Assembly: GCA_023512345.1 (NCBI GenBank) | Contig: JAILZT010000005.1 | Location: forward strand, 124,001-188,000 | DNA: 64,000 nucleotides | DNA from: Paenibacillus sp. | GTDB taxonomy: Bacteria; Bacillota; Bacilli; Paenibacillales; Paenibacillaceae | Reading direction: 5' to 3' | Shown: one piece after another, positions 54,471 to 64,000 of the stretch | How positions within the stretch are numbered: the stretch's first letter is position 1 | Layout: every line of letters begins with the position of its first letter | Translations under genes and position numbers: made by a program | Notes under the pieces: model-generated | What the model was told of the DNA's origin: nothing | Database searches by the model: none | The model's input: the letters and a program-made list of their open reading frames with translations, nothing else

Positions 54471-57191
54471 TTAGCGCTCAACCGTTTCCATAATGAACGC
54501 TTCGATAATGTCGCCTTCTTTGACATCGTTATAGCGTTCCAATGTAATACCACATTCATAACCTTGCGCCACTTCTTTAGCATCATCTTTGAAACGTTTC
54601 AAGGTATCAATCTTACCTTCGAAAACAACGATTCCGCTGCGAATCAAGCGCATTTCGGCATTACGGGCAATTTTACCGGAAGTAACCATACAACCAGCGA
54701 TGGTTCCGACCTTACTGATTGTAAAGACACTACGCACTTCAGCGTGACCAATAACGTTTTCTTTGAAGATAGGATCAAGCATCCCTTTCATAGCATGCTC
54801 AATTTCTTCAATAACGTTGTAGATAATTCTGTGTAAACGAACATCTACTTTTTCTTGATCTGCCGCTGCTTTAGTTTGAGCATCAGGGCGAACGTTAAAG
54901 CCGATAACAATCGCATTGGAAGCCGCTGCAAGTGCGATATCGGATTCGGTAATCGCTCCTGCGCCGCTGTGAAGAATTTTCACACGTACGCCTTCTACTT
55001 CGATCTTAGCCAAGGAACCTTTCAGAGCTTCAACAGATCCCTGTACGTCCCCTTTAATAATAACGTTCAGATCCTTGATTTCGCCGTCCTTGATATGTTT
55101 GAACAGATCATCCAAGGTTACACGGGTGTTGATGTTCAGCTCGGATTGACGCTGGGTAGTCGAACGTCTGTCGGCAATCGCACGGGCTTTACGCTCGTCT
55201 TCAAATGCCATGAACGGATCTCCAGCTTGCGGTACTTCTGTCAAACCAGTGATCTCCACTGGAGTGGAAGGACCCGCTTCTTTAATCTTACGGCCTTTAT
55301 CATTCACCATCGCACGAACGCGTCCGAAGCAGTTACCCGCTACAAAAGCATCTCCGACTTTAAGTGTACCGTGTTGCACCAGAATACGTGCCACAGGTCC
55401 ACGACTTTTATCAAGTTCTGCTTCAATCACCGTACCGCGTGCCCGTTTGTCGGGGTTCGCTTTGTATTCATTTACTTCGGCAACGAGCAAGATCATTTCC
55501 AGCAAATCTTCCAGACCAGTACGCTGTTTAGCGGACAAGTTAACGAAGATCGTGTCGCCACCCCACTCTTCCGGAACCAGCTCATATTGGGTAAGCTCTT
55601 GTTTTACTTTATCCGGATCAGCACCTGGCTTATCGATCTTGTTAACTGCAACAATGATCGGCAGTCCCGCTGCTTTTGCGTGACTAATAGCTTCTACAGT
55701 CTGAGGCATAACACCGTCATCAGCAGCTACTACAATGATTGTCATATCTGTAACCTGTGCTCCACGTGCACGCATAGCGGTAAACGCTTCGTGGCCCGGG
55801 GTATCGAGGAACGTGATTTTTTTATGGTTGATTTCAACTTGATAGGCACCGATATGCTGTGTAATTCCGCCGGCTTCGCCGCCAGTTACATTTGTAGAAC
55901 GGATCGCATCCAGCAATGTTGTTTTACCATGGTCAACGTGACCCATAATAGTAACTACTGGTGGACGAGTCATAAGTTCTTCATCCATATCATTCTCTTC
56001 TACCGTCTCGAAGCTGTCTTCATCTACAGGTATTTTCACTTCTACTTCTACACCGAACTCGCCGGCCAAAAGAAGAATGGTGTCGATATCAAGCTCCTGG
56101 TTAATGGTTGCCATTACACCCATGGAGATTAACTTTTTGATAACTTCAGAAGCGTCCTTGTGCAACAATTTCGCTGTTTCACCAACAGTCATGCTGCCGC
56201 GAACAATAATTTTCTTCGGTGTGTTATCAATTTTTTCACGACGTTCCATTTGTTGATTCTTACCGCGGCCATTTTTGCCACCGCGTCCACGGTAGTTCCC
56301 GCCTTTACCATCGTCAAACCGTCTTTGGCCTTGGCCTGTGTTCGGTCTGCCGCCTGTTGTATTCTTTTTGGGACCTCTATCACCAGCACCAGCGCCGCGT
56401 GAGAAATCTCCGCCGCCTTGACCTGCACCTTGTGGACGATCACCAGTACGTGGTGCTCCTCCTTGTGCGCCTTGCGGACGAGCAGTGCTAGGTGCTCCTG
56501 TACGTGGTGCTCCGCCTTGTGGACGGTTATCCGTGCGTGGTGCCCCGCCTTGCGGACGGTTGCCACCTGTACTGCTGGTGCCACCTTGTGGGCGACTGCC
56601 GCCAGTACTGTTTTGCGGACGAGTTCCGGTGCTGCCTTGTGGGCGGCTGCCTGTTCCGCTTGACGGACGGTTACTGCTTGAAGAACTAGTACTGCCTTGT
56701 GGACGGCTTCCACCAGTGCTGCTGGTGCTGCCTTGCGGACGGTTGCCGCCTGTACTTCCTTGACGCGGGGCTCCGCTTTGTTGCGGGCGTGCGCTTTGGG
56801 TAGAGCCTGTTTGTGTGCTGCGGGAATCTTGTCCGCTTTGGGGCCTTGGTGACGTCGTCGATGGGTTGTTGTTTTGGTTACTGTTCATACCTACCTGCTT
56901 TTCCGGTTGATTTTGGTTAACATTCTGAGCAATAGTGGGTTCGGCTTTTACTGATCCGGTGTTTACCGGACGGCTGCTAGGGCCGCTATCCCGCTTTGCT
57001 GCTGCATTTGATTTAACATCCTTAAAGAATTGCTCCACTTTGTTCACAGAGGTATTCTCCATGACGCTCATGTGATTATTCACAGGGACATCCAAACGCT
57101 TCAGAATCGTAATGATTTCTTTGCTGCTCATGTTCAGTGATTTTGCGTATTCATAAACACGCAGTTTATCTTTATTGTCTTCTTTAGTCAA
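54471..57191 (-). CDS. infB: Translation initiation factor IF-2
   Basis: GTPase that places initiator tRNA on the 30S subunit. The 906-residue protein has an N-terminal IF2N domain ([20 protein letters not shown]), a long Gly/Arg/Gln/Ser-rich linker of RPQG-type repeats (about 95-315), a second IF2N, the G domain with [21 protein letters not shown] and NKIDK, and C-terminal beta-barrel domains. The start is TTG 57191 behind GGAGGTG, overlapping the last eight bases of ylxQ. Confidence 0.97.
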   Translation of the reverse strand: MTKEDNKDKLRVYEYAKSLNMSSKEIITILKRLDVPVNNHMSVMENTSVNKVEQFFKDVKSNAAAKRDSGPSSRPVNTGSVKAEPTIAQNVNQNQPEKQVGMNSNQNNNPSTTSPRPQSGQDSRSTQTGSTQSARPQQSGAPRQGSTGGNRPQGSTSSTGGSRPQGSTSSSSSNRPSSGTGSRPQGSTGTRPQNSTGGSRPQGGTSSTGGNRPQGGAPRTDNRPQGGAPRTGAPSTARPQGAQGGAPRTGDRPQGAGQGGGDFSRGAGAGDRGPKKNTTGGRPNTGQGQRRFDDGKGGNYRGRGGKNGRGKNQQMERREKIDNTPKKIIVRGSMTVGETAKLLHKDASEVIKKLISMGVMATINQELDIDTILLLAGEFGVEVEVKIPVDEDSFETVEENDMDEELMTRPPVVTIMGHVDHGKTTLLDAIRSTNVTGGEAGGITQHIGAYQVEINHKKITFLDTPGHEAFTAMRARGAQVTDMTIIVVAADDGVMPQTVEAISHAKAAGLPIIVAVNKIDKPGADPDKVKQELTQYELVPEEWGGDTIFVNLSAKQRTGLEDLLEMILLVAEVNEYKANPDKRARGTVIEAELDKSRGPVARILVQHGTLKVGDAFVAGNCFGRVRAMVNDKGRKIKEAGPSTPVEITGLTEVPQAGDPFMAFEDERKARAIADRRSTTQRQSELNINTRVTLDDLFKHIKDGEIKDLNVIIKGDVQGSVEALKGSLAKIEVEGVRVKILHSGAGAITESDIALAAASNAIVIGFNVRPDAQTKAAADQEKVDVRLHRIIYNVIEEIEHAMKGMLDPIFKENVIGHAEVRSVFTISKVGTIAGCMVTSGKIARNAEMRLIRSGIVVFEGKIDTLKRFKDDAKEVAQGYECGITLERYNDVKEGDIIEAFIMETVER

Positions 57192-57507
57192 TAAATCCAC
57201 CTCCGACAGTATCTCCGAGTTGCTTGGAGATCATTTCCGCGAATCCTTTATCCGTAATGGCCAGCACCACTCTCTGATCCTTACCAATACTTGCACCGAG
57301 TTCATCTCGATGGAATGCGATTACTAGTGGAATATCGTAGGTCCCGCATTTATCACGGAACTTTTTTTGTGTGTTATCTGAAGCGTCACCTGCAAGAATG
57401 ACCAGCTTTGCTTCTGAAGACCTTACCGCCTTCAACACTGCTTCATCACCGGTGACAATCTTGCCTGCGCGCATGGCAAGCCCCAAATAAGAAAGTGCTT
57501 TACTCAT
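57184..57507 (-). CDS. ylxQ: YlxQ, L7Ae-family RNA-binding protein
   Basis: A 107-residue kink-turn-binding-type protein of the L7Ae/L30e fold: [20 protein letters not shown] at the start and [17 protein letters not shown] in the middle. ATG 57507 follows GTGAGGATA and overlaps the ylxR 3' end by eight bases. It has a long-standing place in the nusA-infB operon; the cellular RNA target is not settled. Confidence 0.94.
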   Translation of the reverse strand: MSKALSYLGLAMRAGKIVTGDEAVLKAVRSSEAKLVILAGDASDNTQKKFRDKCGTYDIPLVIAFHRDELGASIGKDQRVVLAITDKGFAEMISKQLGDTVGGGFID

Positions 57508-57808
57508 TATCCTCACTATCCTTTGTGGCCAAAAACTGCTCCTCCACGGATGCAAAGTCCCTGGTTAGCTGTGCGTAAATTTCAGGACTGACCTGACATT
57601 TAAGCGCGCGGTCGAGCGCTTTTGTTTTTTGTGCCAGCTTAAAATATTCAAGCTTGCCGCAGATATAAGCACCGCGTCCTGACTTTTTACCGGTCAGATC
57701 TATCAACACTTCACCCTCTGGTGTCCTAACCACACGAATCAGCTCTTTCTTAGGCATCATCTCCTGGCTAGCAACACACTTGCGCAGCGGCACCTTTCTT
57801 TGTTTCAT
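57500..57808 (-). CDS. rnpM: RNase P modulator RnpM (YlxR)
   Basis: A 102-residue basic RNA-binding protein (DUF448) with KVPLRKCVASQEMMPKKELI and GRGAYICGKLEYFKLAQKTK. Homologues bind RNase P RNA and lower its activity. ATG 57808 follows GGGAGGTGCAGGT; the six-codon extension is rejected. Confidence 0.93.
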   Translation of the reverse strand: MKQRKVPLRKCVASQEMMPKKELIRVVRTPEGEVLIDLTGKKSGRGAYICGKLEYFKLAQKTKALDRALKCQVSPEIYAQLTRDFASVEEQFLATKDSEDNE

Positions 57809-57834
57809 ACCTGCACCTCCCGCCAACTGGTTAA

Positions 57835-58932
57835 TTAATCGATGGAGACGGAATCCTGATGCATTTCATCATTCGATGTTCTAGGTCTGCCGTATTCCTG
57901 CTCCGCTTGAGTTTCACTCTTAATATCAATTTTCCAGCCGGTCAGTTTAGCGGCAAGACGTGCGTTTTGCCCTTTAATACCGATGGCCAATGATAATTGA
58001 TAATCAGGAACAATAACCCGCGCCATTTTTTCAGGCTCAAAAATTTGAACCTCAAGCACTTTGGAAGGACTAAGAGCATTTGCTACGTATTCCTGAACCA
58101 GATCCGAATAACGAACGATATCAATTTTTTCACCGCGAAGCTCATTAACGATAGTCTGAACACGAGTCCCTCTTGGCCCTACGCAAGAACCGACTGGATC
58201 TACTTCTGGGTTACGGGAAAAAACAGCGATCTTCGAACGGAAGCCTGCTTCACGGGCAACGGAACGAATCTCAACCACTCCGTCGAAAATCTCTGGAACT
58301 TCAAGCTCGAAAAGACGCTTAAGCAATCCCGGATGACTGCGTGACAGCATGATTTGCGGTCCCTTAGTCGTATTCTCAACTTTTGTGATATACGCCTTTA
58401 TGCGCTCGCTTTGTTTAAACTTCTCACCAGGCATTAATTCGCTAAGTGGCAGCACAGCCTCGATTTTGCCAAGATCAACATACACATTACGCATATCCTG
58501 ACGTTGTACAAGACCTGTAACGATATCGTCTTCCTTGTCTATAAACGCGTTATAGATAAGTCCGCGCTCTGCCTCGCGAATACGTTGTGTTACCACCTGC
58601 TTAGCCGTTTGAGCGGCAATACGCCCGAAATCACGCGGCGTTACCTCTAACTCAGCAATGTCTTCCAGCTGAAAGTGAGGATTGATCTCTCTAGCAGCAG
58701 GCAGTGAAATCTCGGTACGGGTATCCAGAACCTCTTCCACAATTAACTTGCGGGCGAAAACTTTGATAACCCCTGTGTTGCGGTTCATATCTACTCGTAC
58801 ATTCTGAGCCGCATTAAAATTGCGTTTATAGCTGGAGATCAGCGCAGCTTCGATGGCTTCAAACAGCACATCCTTGCTAATGCCTTTCTCCCTTTCCAGT
58901 TCATTCATAGCTTCAATAAAATCCATACTCAT
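57835..58932 (-). CDS. nusA: Transcription elongation/termination factor NusA
   Basis: A 365-residue protein with the RNA-polymerase-binding N-terminal domain (about 1-125), S1 domain (about 135-200; GLIYNAFIDKEDDIVTGLVQ), and KH1/KH2 (AREAGFRSKIAVFSRNPEVD, GPRGTRVQTIVNEL, AIGIKGQNARLAAKLTGWKI). It lacks the C-terminal acidic repeats of proteobacterial NusA, as usual in Bacillota. Confidence 0.98.
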   Translation of the reverse strand: MSMDFIEAMNELEREKGISKDVLFEAIEAALISSYKRNFNAAQNVRVDMNRNTGVIKVFARKLIVEEVLDTRTEISLPAAREINPHFQLEDIAELEVTPRDFGRIAAQTAKQVVTQRIREAERGLIYNAFIDKEDDIVTGLVQRQDMRNVYVDLGKIEAVLPLSELMPGEKFKQSERIKAYITKVENTTKGPQIMLSRSHPGLLKRLFELEVPEIFDGVVEIRSVAREAGFRSKIAVFSRNPEVDPVGSCVGPRGTRVQTIVNELRGEKIDIVRYSDLVQEYVANALSPSKVLEVQIFEPEKMARVIVPDYQLSLAIGIKGQNARLAAKLTGWKIDIKSETQAEQEYGRPRTSNDEMHQDSVSID

Positions 58933-58958
58933 GAAATTCCGGTCCCCCTTTCAAGACG

Positions 58959-59426
58959 TTAAAAAATAATGGCCAATCTCGCGCTGGCGACTTTGGCATA
59001 CGGTACAACATGTTGTTTTTTGCCCGCGGAGATGAGCAATTCCTCGTTATCGAACGAAAGCAAACGACCCTCGAATTCCTTGAGTCCTTGAATCGATTCA
59101 TAAACTGTCACATACACGTCCTTGCCTACCGCTTTTGCAACATCCGCAGCCTTTTTGAGCGGGCGTTCAGCTCCTGGCGAAGATACCTCAAGGAAGTAAG
59201 CCTCAGGGATAGGATCATTCTCATCCAGCTTTTGGCTGAAATATTCGCTGATCGATCCGCAGTCATCAATATCGATGCCACCTTCTTTATCTACGAATAT
59301 ACGCAGAAACCAGTTGGAGCCTTCCTTCACGTATTCAACGTCCACCAGTTCGAAACCATTGTCGTCGAGATAGGGCCCGAGCATTTGCTCTACCGTTTGT
59401 TTAATTTTGGATTTGGGTGTGCTCAA
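58959..59426 (-). CDS. rimP: Ribosome maturation factor RimP
   Basis: A 155-residue 30S assembly factor. LGPYLDDNGFELVDVEYVKE, the central DIDDCGSISEYFSQKLDEND and the SPGAERPLKKAADVAKAVGK motif are typical. The start is TTG 59426 ten bases after GGAGG; the frame to 59468 lacks a ribosome site. First gene of the nusA-infB operon. Confidence 0.96.
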   Translation of the reverse strand: MSTPKSKIKQTVEQMLGPYLDDNGFELVDVEYVKEGSNWFLRIFVDKEGGIDIDDCGSISEYFSQKLDENDPIPEAYFLEVSSPGAERPLKKAADVAKAVGKDVYVTVYESIQGLKEFEGRLLSFDNEELLISAGKKQHVVPYAKVASARLAIIF

Positions 59427-59472
59427 AAGATAATAACCTCCACGAACTTGTCTTTTGCTATATACCAAAGAT

Positions 59473-59496
59473 AAAGAGTGGGTTTCCCCACTCTTT
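59473..59496 (-). terminator. Terminator of polC
   Basis: AAAGAGTGGG/CCCACTCTTT stem between polC and rimP. Confidence 0.8.
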
Positions 59497-59592
59497 ACAC
59501 AACGGACTTATCTCATTATTACCAAAAAAATTATACCATAGTGCGTGAACACTGACAAGTGCTAGCCCTTGACTCCCTACTTTCGGGAGGGA

Positions 59593-62500
59593 TTAAAAGA
59601 GTGATAATTGGTTGCTTTCAGGCAAACCTCGGAAGCACCCCATGTTGGTTAACAACTCAATAACTGTCTTACTGGCCTTGGATTTTTGTTGAAAATCTTC
59701 TATTGATAGAAACTCTCCAGCATCCTTTGCGCCAGCAATATTGTAAGCTGCATTATCCCCAATTCCCTGTAAAGCAGAGAAAGGCGGGATAAGGCTGCCG
59801 CCGTCAACCGTAAACCGGGTTGCATCTGAGCGGTATAGATCAATACTTTTAAAGGTGAACCCCCGTGCTGTCATCTCTAGAGCCATCTCCAGGATAGGCA
59901 GCATAGCCTTTTCTTTTGGCAGAGCTTGAAATCCTTTTTGCTCAATCTCTACGATCTGGCGAGCTATAGCATCATAGCCTTGACAGCAAAGCTCGATATC
60001 AAAGTCTGCAGCTCTTACCGTAAAATAAGTCGCATAGTATTCAATTGGATGATACAGCTTGAAGTATGCGGTGCGTACTGCCGAGATAACATAGGCCGCA
60101 GCATGGGCTTTCGGAAACATGTATTGGATCTTAAGGCAGGAATCAATATACCATTGCGGTACTTTGCATTTCTTCATTTCCTCGATCCATTCAGCGGACA
60201 ATCCTTTACCCTTACGAACACTCTCGGTAATTTTAAAGGCCAAACCTGCATCCATACCCGCCTTATAAATCAGGAAAAGCATGATATCATCACGACAGCC
60301 AATTACCGTTTTGATATTACAGGTGTTGTTCTTGATAAGCTCCTGAGCATTGCCCAGCCAAACTCCGGTACCATGGGATAGACCCGATATTTGAAGTAAG
60401 TCAGCAAAGGTTGAGGGCTGGGCTTCCACAAGCATTTGCCTTACAAAACGAGTTCCCATCTCTGGTACTCCATAGGTAGCAACCGGTGTGCGTATTTGCT
60501 CGGGCCTTACTCCTAGAGATTCGGTGGAATTGAACATACTCATAACTTTTGGATCATTCATCGGGATCGTTGTCGGATCAACCCCGGTCAAATCTTGGAG
60601 CATCCGCATCATGGTTGGATCATCGTGCCCTAGTATATCGAGCTTGAGCAGGTTGGCATCAAAGGCATGATAGTCAAAATGTGTTGTTTTCCATTCAGCA
60701 TTGACATCATCCGCCGGAAACTGAACGGGTGTGATATCTTCGATCTCCATATAATCCGGCAATACGACAATACCCCCGGGATGCTGTCCCGTACTTCGCT
60801 TTACTCCTGTACAGCCTGCCGCCAAACGGCTGACCTCCGCACCACGCCACCGCTTCTGATGAAGCTCCTCGTACTTTTTGGTAAAACCAAAGGCCGTTTT
60901 ATCAGCCACTGTACCGATGGTCCCCGCACGAAATACGTTATCTGGACCAAACATCGTTTTTGTAAAGTTATGGGCATTGGGCTGGTACTCGCCTGAGAAG
61001 TTAAGATCGATATCGGGTACCTTATCCCCTTTAAAGCCCAGGAAGGTCTCAAACGGAATGTCCTGTCCTTCACCGCGCAGCTTACCGCCGCAATCTGGAC
61101 AAACCTTATCCGGCAAATCGAACCCACTTGGCACACTGCCGTCGAGGAACCATTCGCTGTGCCTGCATTCAGAATTGCCGCAGATATAGTGCGCCGGAAG
61201 CGGATTAACCTCGGATATGCCGAGGAACGTCGCTACTACAGAGGATCCTACAGAACCCCGTGAACCCACAAGGTAACCATCTTGGTTCGATTTTTTAACC
61301 AGACGTTCTGAAATCAGATAGTTGGCAGAGAATCCAAATTTGATAATTGGAGCTAATTCTTTCTCCAACCGGGCAATAACAACCTCCGGCAGTTCTTCCC
61401 CATATATAGACTTGGCTGTATTATAGCAGGTCTCGCGAATTTCCTCGTCCGCACCTTCAATAATCGGCGTAAACAGCTTGTCTGGGAACAGCTCAAGCTC
61501 TTCAAAGCGATCTGCCAGTTCTACCGTATTAGTTACCACAACTTCCATGGATTTATCAGCACCCAAGAAATCGAACTCAGCGAGCATCTCCTCCGTTGTA
61601 CGGAAATGGGCATCCGGTTTACGTTGGTCTTTCAGCGGGCTAAATCCAGTAATGCCGTTAATGGTAATATCACGGTACATTTTGTCGCGAGGCTCCAGAT
61701 AATGGACATTTCCTGTTGCAATAACTGGTTTATTCAGTTTTTCGCCGATTTCACAAACTTTACGGAGTGCACCTTTAATCTCCTCAGGAGTGGCGACAAA
61801 ACCCTTGTCCACCAAATGCATATACATTGTAACCGGCTGAATCTCTAAAATATCATAAAACTGGGCAACCTCCATGGCTTCCTCAGTTGTTTTATTCAAT
61901 ACAGCCTCAAAAAACTCACCGCGCTCACAACCCGAAATGACCAAAAGTCCATCACGCAGCTCAACCAGCTTCGATTTTGGAATACATGGAACACGCTTGA
62001 AGTATTCGGTATGTGAAAGAGAAATTAGCTTGTACAGATTTTTTTTGCCAATTGCATTAAGCGCATAGATCCCGCAGTGAAAAGGACGAGTATTTGACAA
62101 GTCGTTACCCACGTAGTCGTTCAAACGATCAAGTCTTGTCATCCCCTTCAGTTTTTCAGCGTCTCCCAGCAGCCCTGTTAGAATTCCTCCAAGAGCAATA
62201 GTGTCATCAATGGCACGGTGATGGCTTTCCAGCAGAACCTTATACTTGTCAGCAAGTGTGTTCAATCTGTGATTTTTCATAGAAGGATACAGCAGCCTTG
62301 CCAGTTCAAGAGTATCTAAGGATGGATTAGTCAATTGCGGCAATCCCAACTTAATCAAGGAAGCCTGTATAAACCCCATATCAAAACGTGCATTATGCGC
62401 TACAAGAATACTATCTTCGCCAATAAATTCAACAAATTTATGCAGTACTGGCTCTAGATCCGGGGCATCTCTGACCATTTCATCTGTAATATTCGTCAAC

Positions 62501-63933
62501 TGTTGAATATGATACGGAATCTTTTCATGCGGATTGACGAAGGTAGAATAACGGTCAATTTCCTGACCATCCTGCATTTTGATAGCAGCCAGCTCCGTAA
62601 TGTTATTACGAGTTATGGAAAGGCCAGTGGTCTCTATATCAAACACTACATATGTCGCCGTCTTGAGTTCAAGCGGTTGTGCATTCTCGACAATATTCAC
62701 AGAGTCATTAACAACATTGGCTTCAACCCCATACAGCATTTTGATCTTGTGCTTGTGTGAGGAATGATTCGCGTCGGGGTAACATTGAACGCCACCATGA
62801 TCCGTAACGGCTATAGCAGGATGACCCCATTTGGCAGCCGTTTTGATATAAGCATCGATTGGAGCAACTGCATCCATTGAACTCATAGTTGTATGGAGAT
62901 GGAACTCGACACGTTTCTTGGGAGCATTATCCCTACGAGCAGGCGGAGCTTGTACCTCCGACAAATCAGATGGAATCATGACAAGTTCAGGAATCTGCAT
63001 AAAACGATCGAATTCAACACGCCCGCGTGCTCTCACCCATTTCCCGTTAGCAAGTTGGCTCATGATTTTTAAATCTTCTTTATTCTTAGCGAACATCTTC
63101 ATTTGTAGGGAGTCCGTGAAATCCGTCAGGCAGAAAGTAAACAGCGTACTTCCATTCCGAAGTTCCTTGCGGTCCAGCGCAAAAATAGTCCCTTGAATGG
63201 TTATCTTCTTCTCTTCATCCTGAATCTCAACCATTGGCACAGGTGGTTCCTTAATCTCATAGCCTACCTGCAGCTTCACAACTTCATTGCCGTCAATCTC
63301 TTCTGCGGAATCTTCCGATTCTATATTCGTCATCATCTGCTCTATAAATTCGCGTTCTTCCTGCTGCAGCTTTTGCTGGAATTCTTGTTGGAATTCCTCT
63401 ACAACGCCTACGTGGCTTTCTTTTTCAGCAATCTGTATTTTTACTTTAAGGGTGATCCCAAAATATTTCTCATAAAATCTTATAATTGCGCTATCAATGC
63501 CTTTTTTGCGGGCAAGCTCCAATGACGTGGAATCACTCATAATCAGTAAAAGTGTATGATCCTCAAGCTCTTGCGTGGAGCGAGTCAGCCAACCGTTGAC
63601 CGATGGAATTTCCCGCTGTACCCACTCCAAAAACAAACTCCAATATTCTTGCAGAATTTCCGCTCGACTTATTTTTTCATCGTACAGAAACAAAAAGCTT
63701 ACTTTTGCAATATGCTGCAGCTTTTCCCGCATTCTCAGACAAAAAGTACGGTAGGCCTGAGCCGGAACCAAACTTGTCTTAACAATAGCAATATGCCAGT
63801 CACGGTTTTCCCTGCTTATCTCAACACGATCTATATATCCATCCAGGAAATAAGGATCAATAAGCCCTGGCGGAACCTCGCCCTGCTTCATCAGCAGCTC
63901 GAATCTCCGTCTTTTTTCCTCGTTAAGCTCCAT
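59593..63933 (-). CDS. polC: DNA polymerase III subunit alpha, Gram-positive type (PolC)
   Basis: Replicative polymerase with built-in proofreading. At 1446 residues it has the usual length. Order: N-terminal region (1-230), OB fold (about 240-330), PHP domain (VEFHLHTTMSSMDAV, AVTDHGGVQ) split by a DEDD exonuclease (VFDIETTGLS, VAHNARFDMGF, SHHRAIDDT), a Cys4 zinc site (CGNSECRH and CPDCGG), the palm with DKVPDIDLNFSG, and the fingers/duplex-binding C-terminus. The start at 63933 follows GGTGGGGGGAAGGC. The 67 bases beyond it show nothing assignable. Confidence 0.98.
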   Translation of the reverse strand: MELNEEKRRRFELLMKQGEVPPGLIDPYFLDGYIDRVEISRENRDWHIAIVKTSLVPAQAYRTFCLRMREKLQHIAKVSFLFLYDEKISRAEILQEYWSLFLEWVQREIPSVNGWLTRSTQELEDHTLLLIMSDSTSLELARKKGIDSAIIRFYEKYFGITLKVKIQIAEKESHVGVVEEFQQEFQQKLQQEEREFIEQMMTNIESEDSAEEIDGNEVVKLQVGYEIKEPPVPMVEIQDEEKKITIQGTIFALDRKELRNGSTLFTFCLTDFTDSLQMKMFAKNKEDLKIMSQLANGKWVRARGRVEFDRFMQIPELVMIPSDLSEVQAPPARRDNAPKKRVEFHLHTTMSSMDAVAPIDAYIKTAAKWGHPAIAVTDHGGVQCYPDANHSSHKHKIKMLYGVEANVVNDSVNIVENAQPLELKTATYVVFDIETTGLSITRNNITELAAIKMQDGQEIDRYSTFVNPHEKIPYHIQQLTNITDEMVRDAPDLEPVLHKFVEFIGEDSILVAHNARFDMGFIQASLIKLGLPQLTNPSLDTLELARLLYPSMKNHRLNTLADKYKVLLESHHRAIDDTIALGGILTGLLGDAEKLKGMTRLDRLNDYVGNDLSNTRPFHCGIYALNAIGKKNLYKLISLSHTEYFKRVPCIPKSKLVELRDGLLVISGCERGEFFEAVLNKTTEEAMEVAQFYDILEIQPVTMYMHLVDKGFVATPEEIKGALRKVCEIGEKLNKPVIATGNVHYLEPRDKMYRDITINGITGFSPLKDQRKPDAHFRTTEEMLAEFDFLGADKSMEVVVTNTVELADRFEELELFPDKLFTPIIEGADEEIRETCYNTAKSIYGEELPEVVIARLEKELAPIIKFGFSANYLISERLVKKSNQDGYLVGSRGSVGSSVVATFLGISEVNPLPAHYICGNSECRHSEWFLDGSVPSGFDLPDKVCPDCGGKLRGEGQDIPFETFLGFKGDKVPDIDLNFSGEYQPNAHNFTKTMFGPDNVFRAGTIGTVADKTAFGFTKKYEELHQKRWRGAEVSRLAAGCTGVKRSTGQHPGGIVVLPDYMEIEDITPVQFPADDVNAEWKTTHFDYHAFDANLLKLDILGHDDPTMMRMLQDLTGVDPTTIPMNDPKVMSMFNSTESLGVRPEQIRTPVATYGVPEMGTRFVRQMLVEAQPSTFADLLQISGLSHGTGVWLGNAQELIKNNTCNIKTVIGCRDDIMLFLIYKAGMDAGLAFKITESVRKGKGLSAEWIEEMKKCKVPQWYIDSCLKIQYMFPKAHAAAYVISAVRTAYFKLYHPIEYYATYFTVRAADFDIELCCQGYDAIARQIVEIEQKGFQALPKEKAMLPILEMALEMTARGFTFKSIDLYRSDATRFTVDGGSLIPPFSALQGIGDNAAYNIAGAKDAGEFLSIEDFQQKSKASKTVIELLTNMGCFRGLPESNQLSLF

Positions 63934-64000
63934 GCCTTCCCCCCACCTTTAATCCTTCACATAGCAAGGCTTATCCGAATCTAAAAATCAAAAGCTTCCG

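Noticed and set aside
54855..56132. 425-codon plus-strand frame inside infB
   Set aside because: It is a shadow of the GTPase-coding region; the translation is Cys/Phe/His/Asn-rich with no ribosome site or domain.
56160..56763. Several overlapping frames on both strands within the IF-2 linker
   Set aside because: They arise from the repetitive RPQG-coding DNA, which lacks stops in other frames.
1..64000. CRISPR arrays, tRNA or rRNA genes, complete insertion sequences, prophage
   Set aside because: No regularly spaced repeats, no tRNA cloverleaf or rRNA-like stretch, no transposase or phage structural gene was found on either strand.

Overview
The window is chromosomal DNA of an endospore-forming, moderately low-GC Gram-positive bacterium, most likely a Paenibacillus. 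The evidence is the sporulation genes (spoVS, sleB, dpaA/dpaB, ylxY, a spoIIIE-type ftsK), a Gram-positive polC, ribonuclease Y and a ribonuclease J, strong AGGAGG ribosome sites with many TTG and GTG starts, and gene order that closely follows the Bacillus subtilis polC-pnp, dpa-dap and ymf-recA-rny-ymdB-spoVS region. Apart from kduD, the GH42-linked AraC regulator and a DHDPS paralogue, almost everything is on the minus strand.

Left part (1 to about 19 kb) is accessory. The 3' part of kduD (pectin/uronate catabolism) comes first. Then from about 0.6 to 9.3 kb lies a one-directional run of small, mostly unrelated genes: an APH-fold kinase, an AraC/GyrI regulator, two proteins of unknown family, a stop-interrupted small gene coupled to a small zinc-binding protein, an acetyltransferase, an ECF sigma/anti-sigma pair, a cupin and another unknown. 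Six copies of a hairpin-containing intergenic repeat sit just downstream of these genes, giving a gene-plus-repeat layout that looks like a cassette array. Next, a 3'-truncated group II intron (class C-like) abuts the transcription terminator of a GH42 beta-galactosidase gene, which is divergent from an AraC regulator. A LysR regulator is divergent from a second dihydrodipicolinate synthase. Nfu-type, DUF1801, PduL and M19 dipeptidase genes follow.

Right part (19 to 64 kb) is a conserved housekeeping and sporulation block read right to left: polC | rimP-nusA-rnpM-ylxQ-infB-rbfA-nrnA-truB-ribF-rpsO-pnp (transcription/translation and RNA turnover) | ylxY-mlpA-dut | dpaA-dpaB-asd-dapG-dapA (aspartate/diaminopimelate route feeding dipicolinate) | rnj | tepA-ylzJ | ftsK | sleB | ymfF-ymfH-ymfI-ymfJ-ymfK-rodZ (EF-P modification and cell shape) | small membrane protein | YajQ family | pgsA-cinA | recA-recX (LexA box and promoter visible) | rny | ymdB | spoVS. 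Compared with B. subtilis, ylxP and ymxH are missing, nrnA lies between rbfA and truB, dut lies between mlpA and dpaA, sleB sits between ftsK and ymfF, and recX is next to recA.

The most unusual signals are the repeat-punctuated gene array in the first 9 kb, the intron fragment placed exactly on a terminator, four copies of a second degenerate repeat around 13.3 kb, and a ymdB gene whose only well-placed start codon is ATT or ATC. Family assignments rest on motifs and synteny read by eye; no database search was run.
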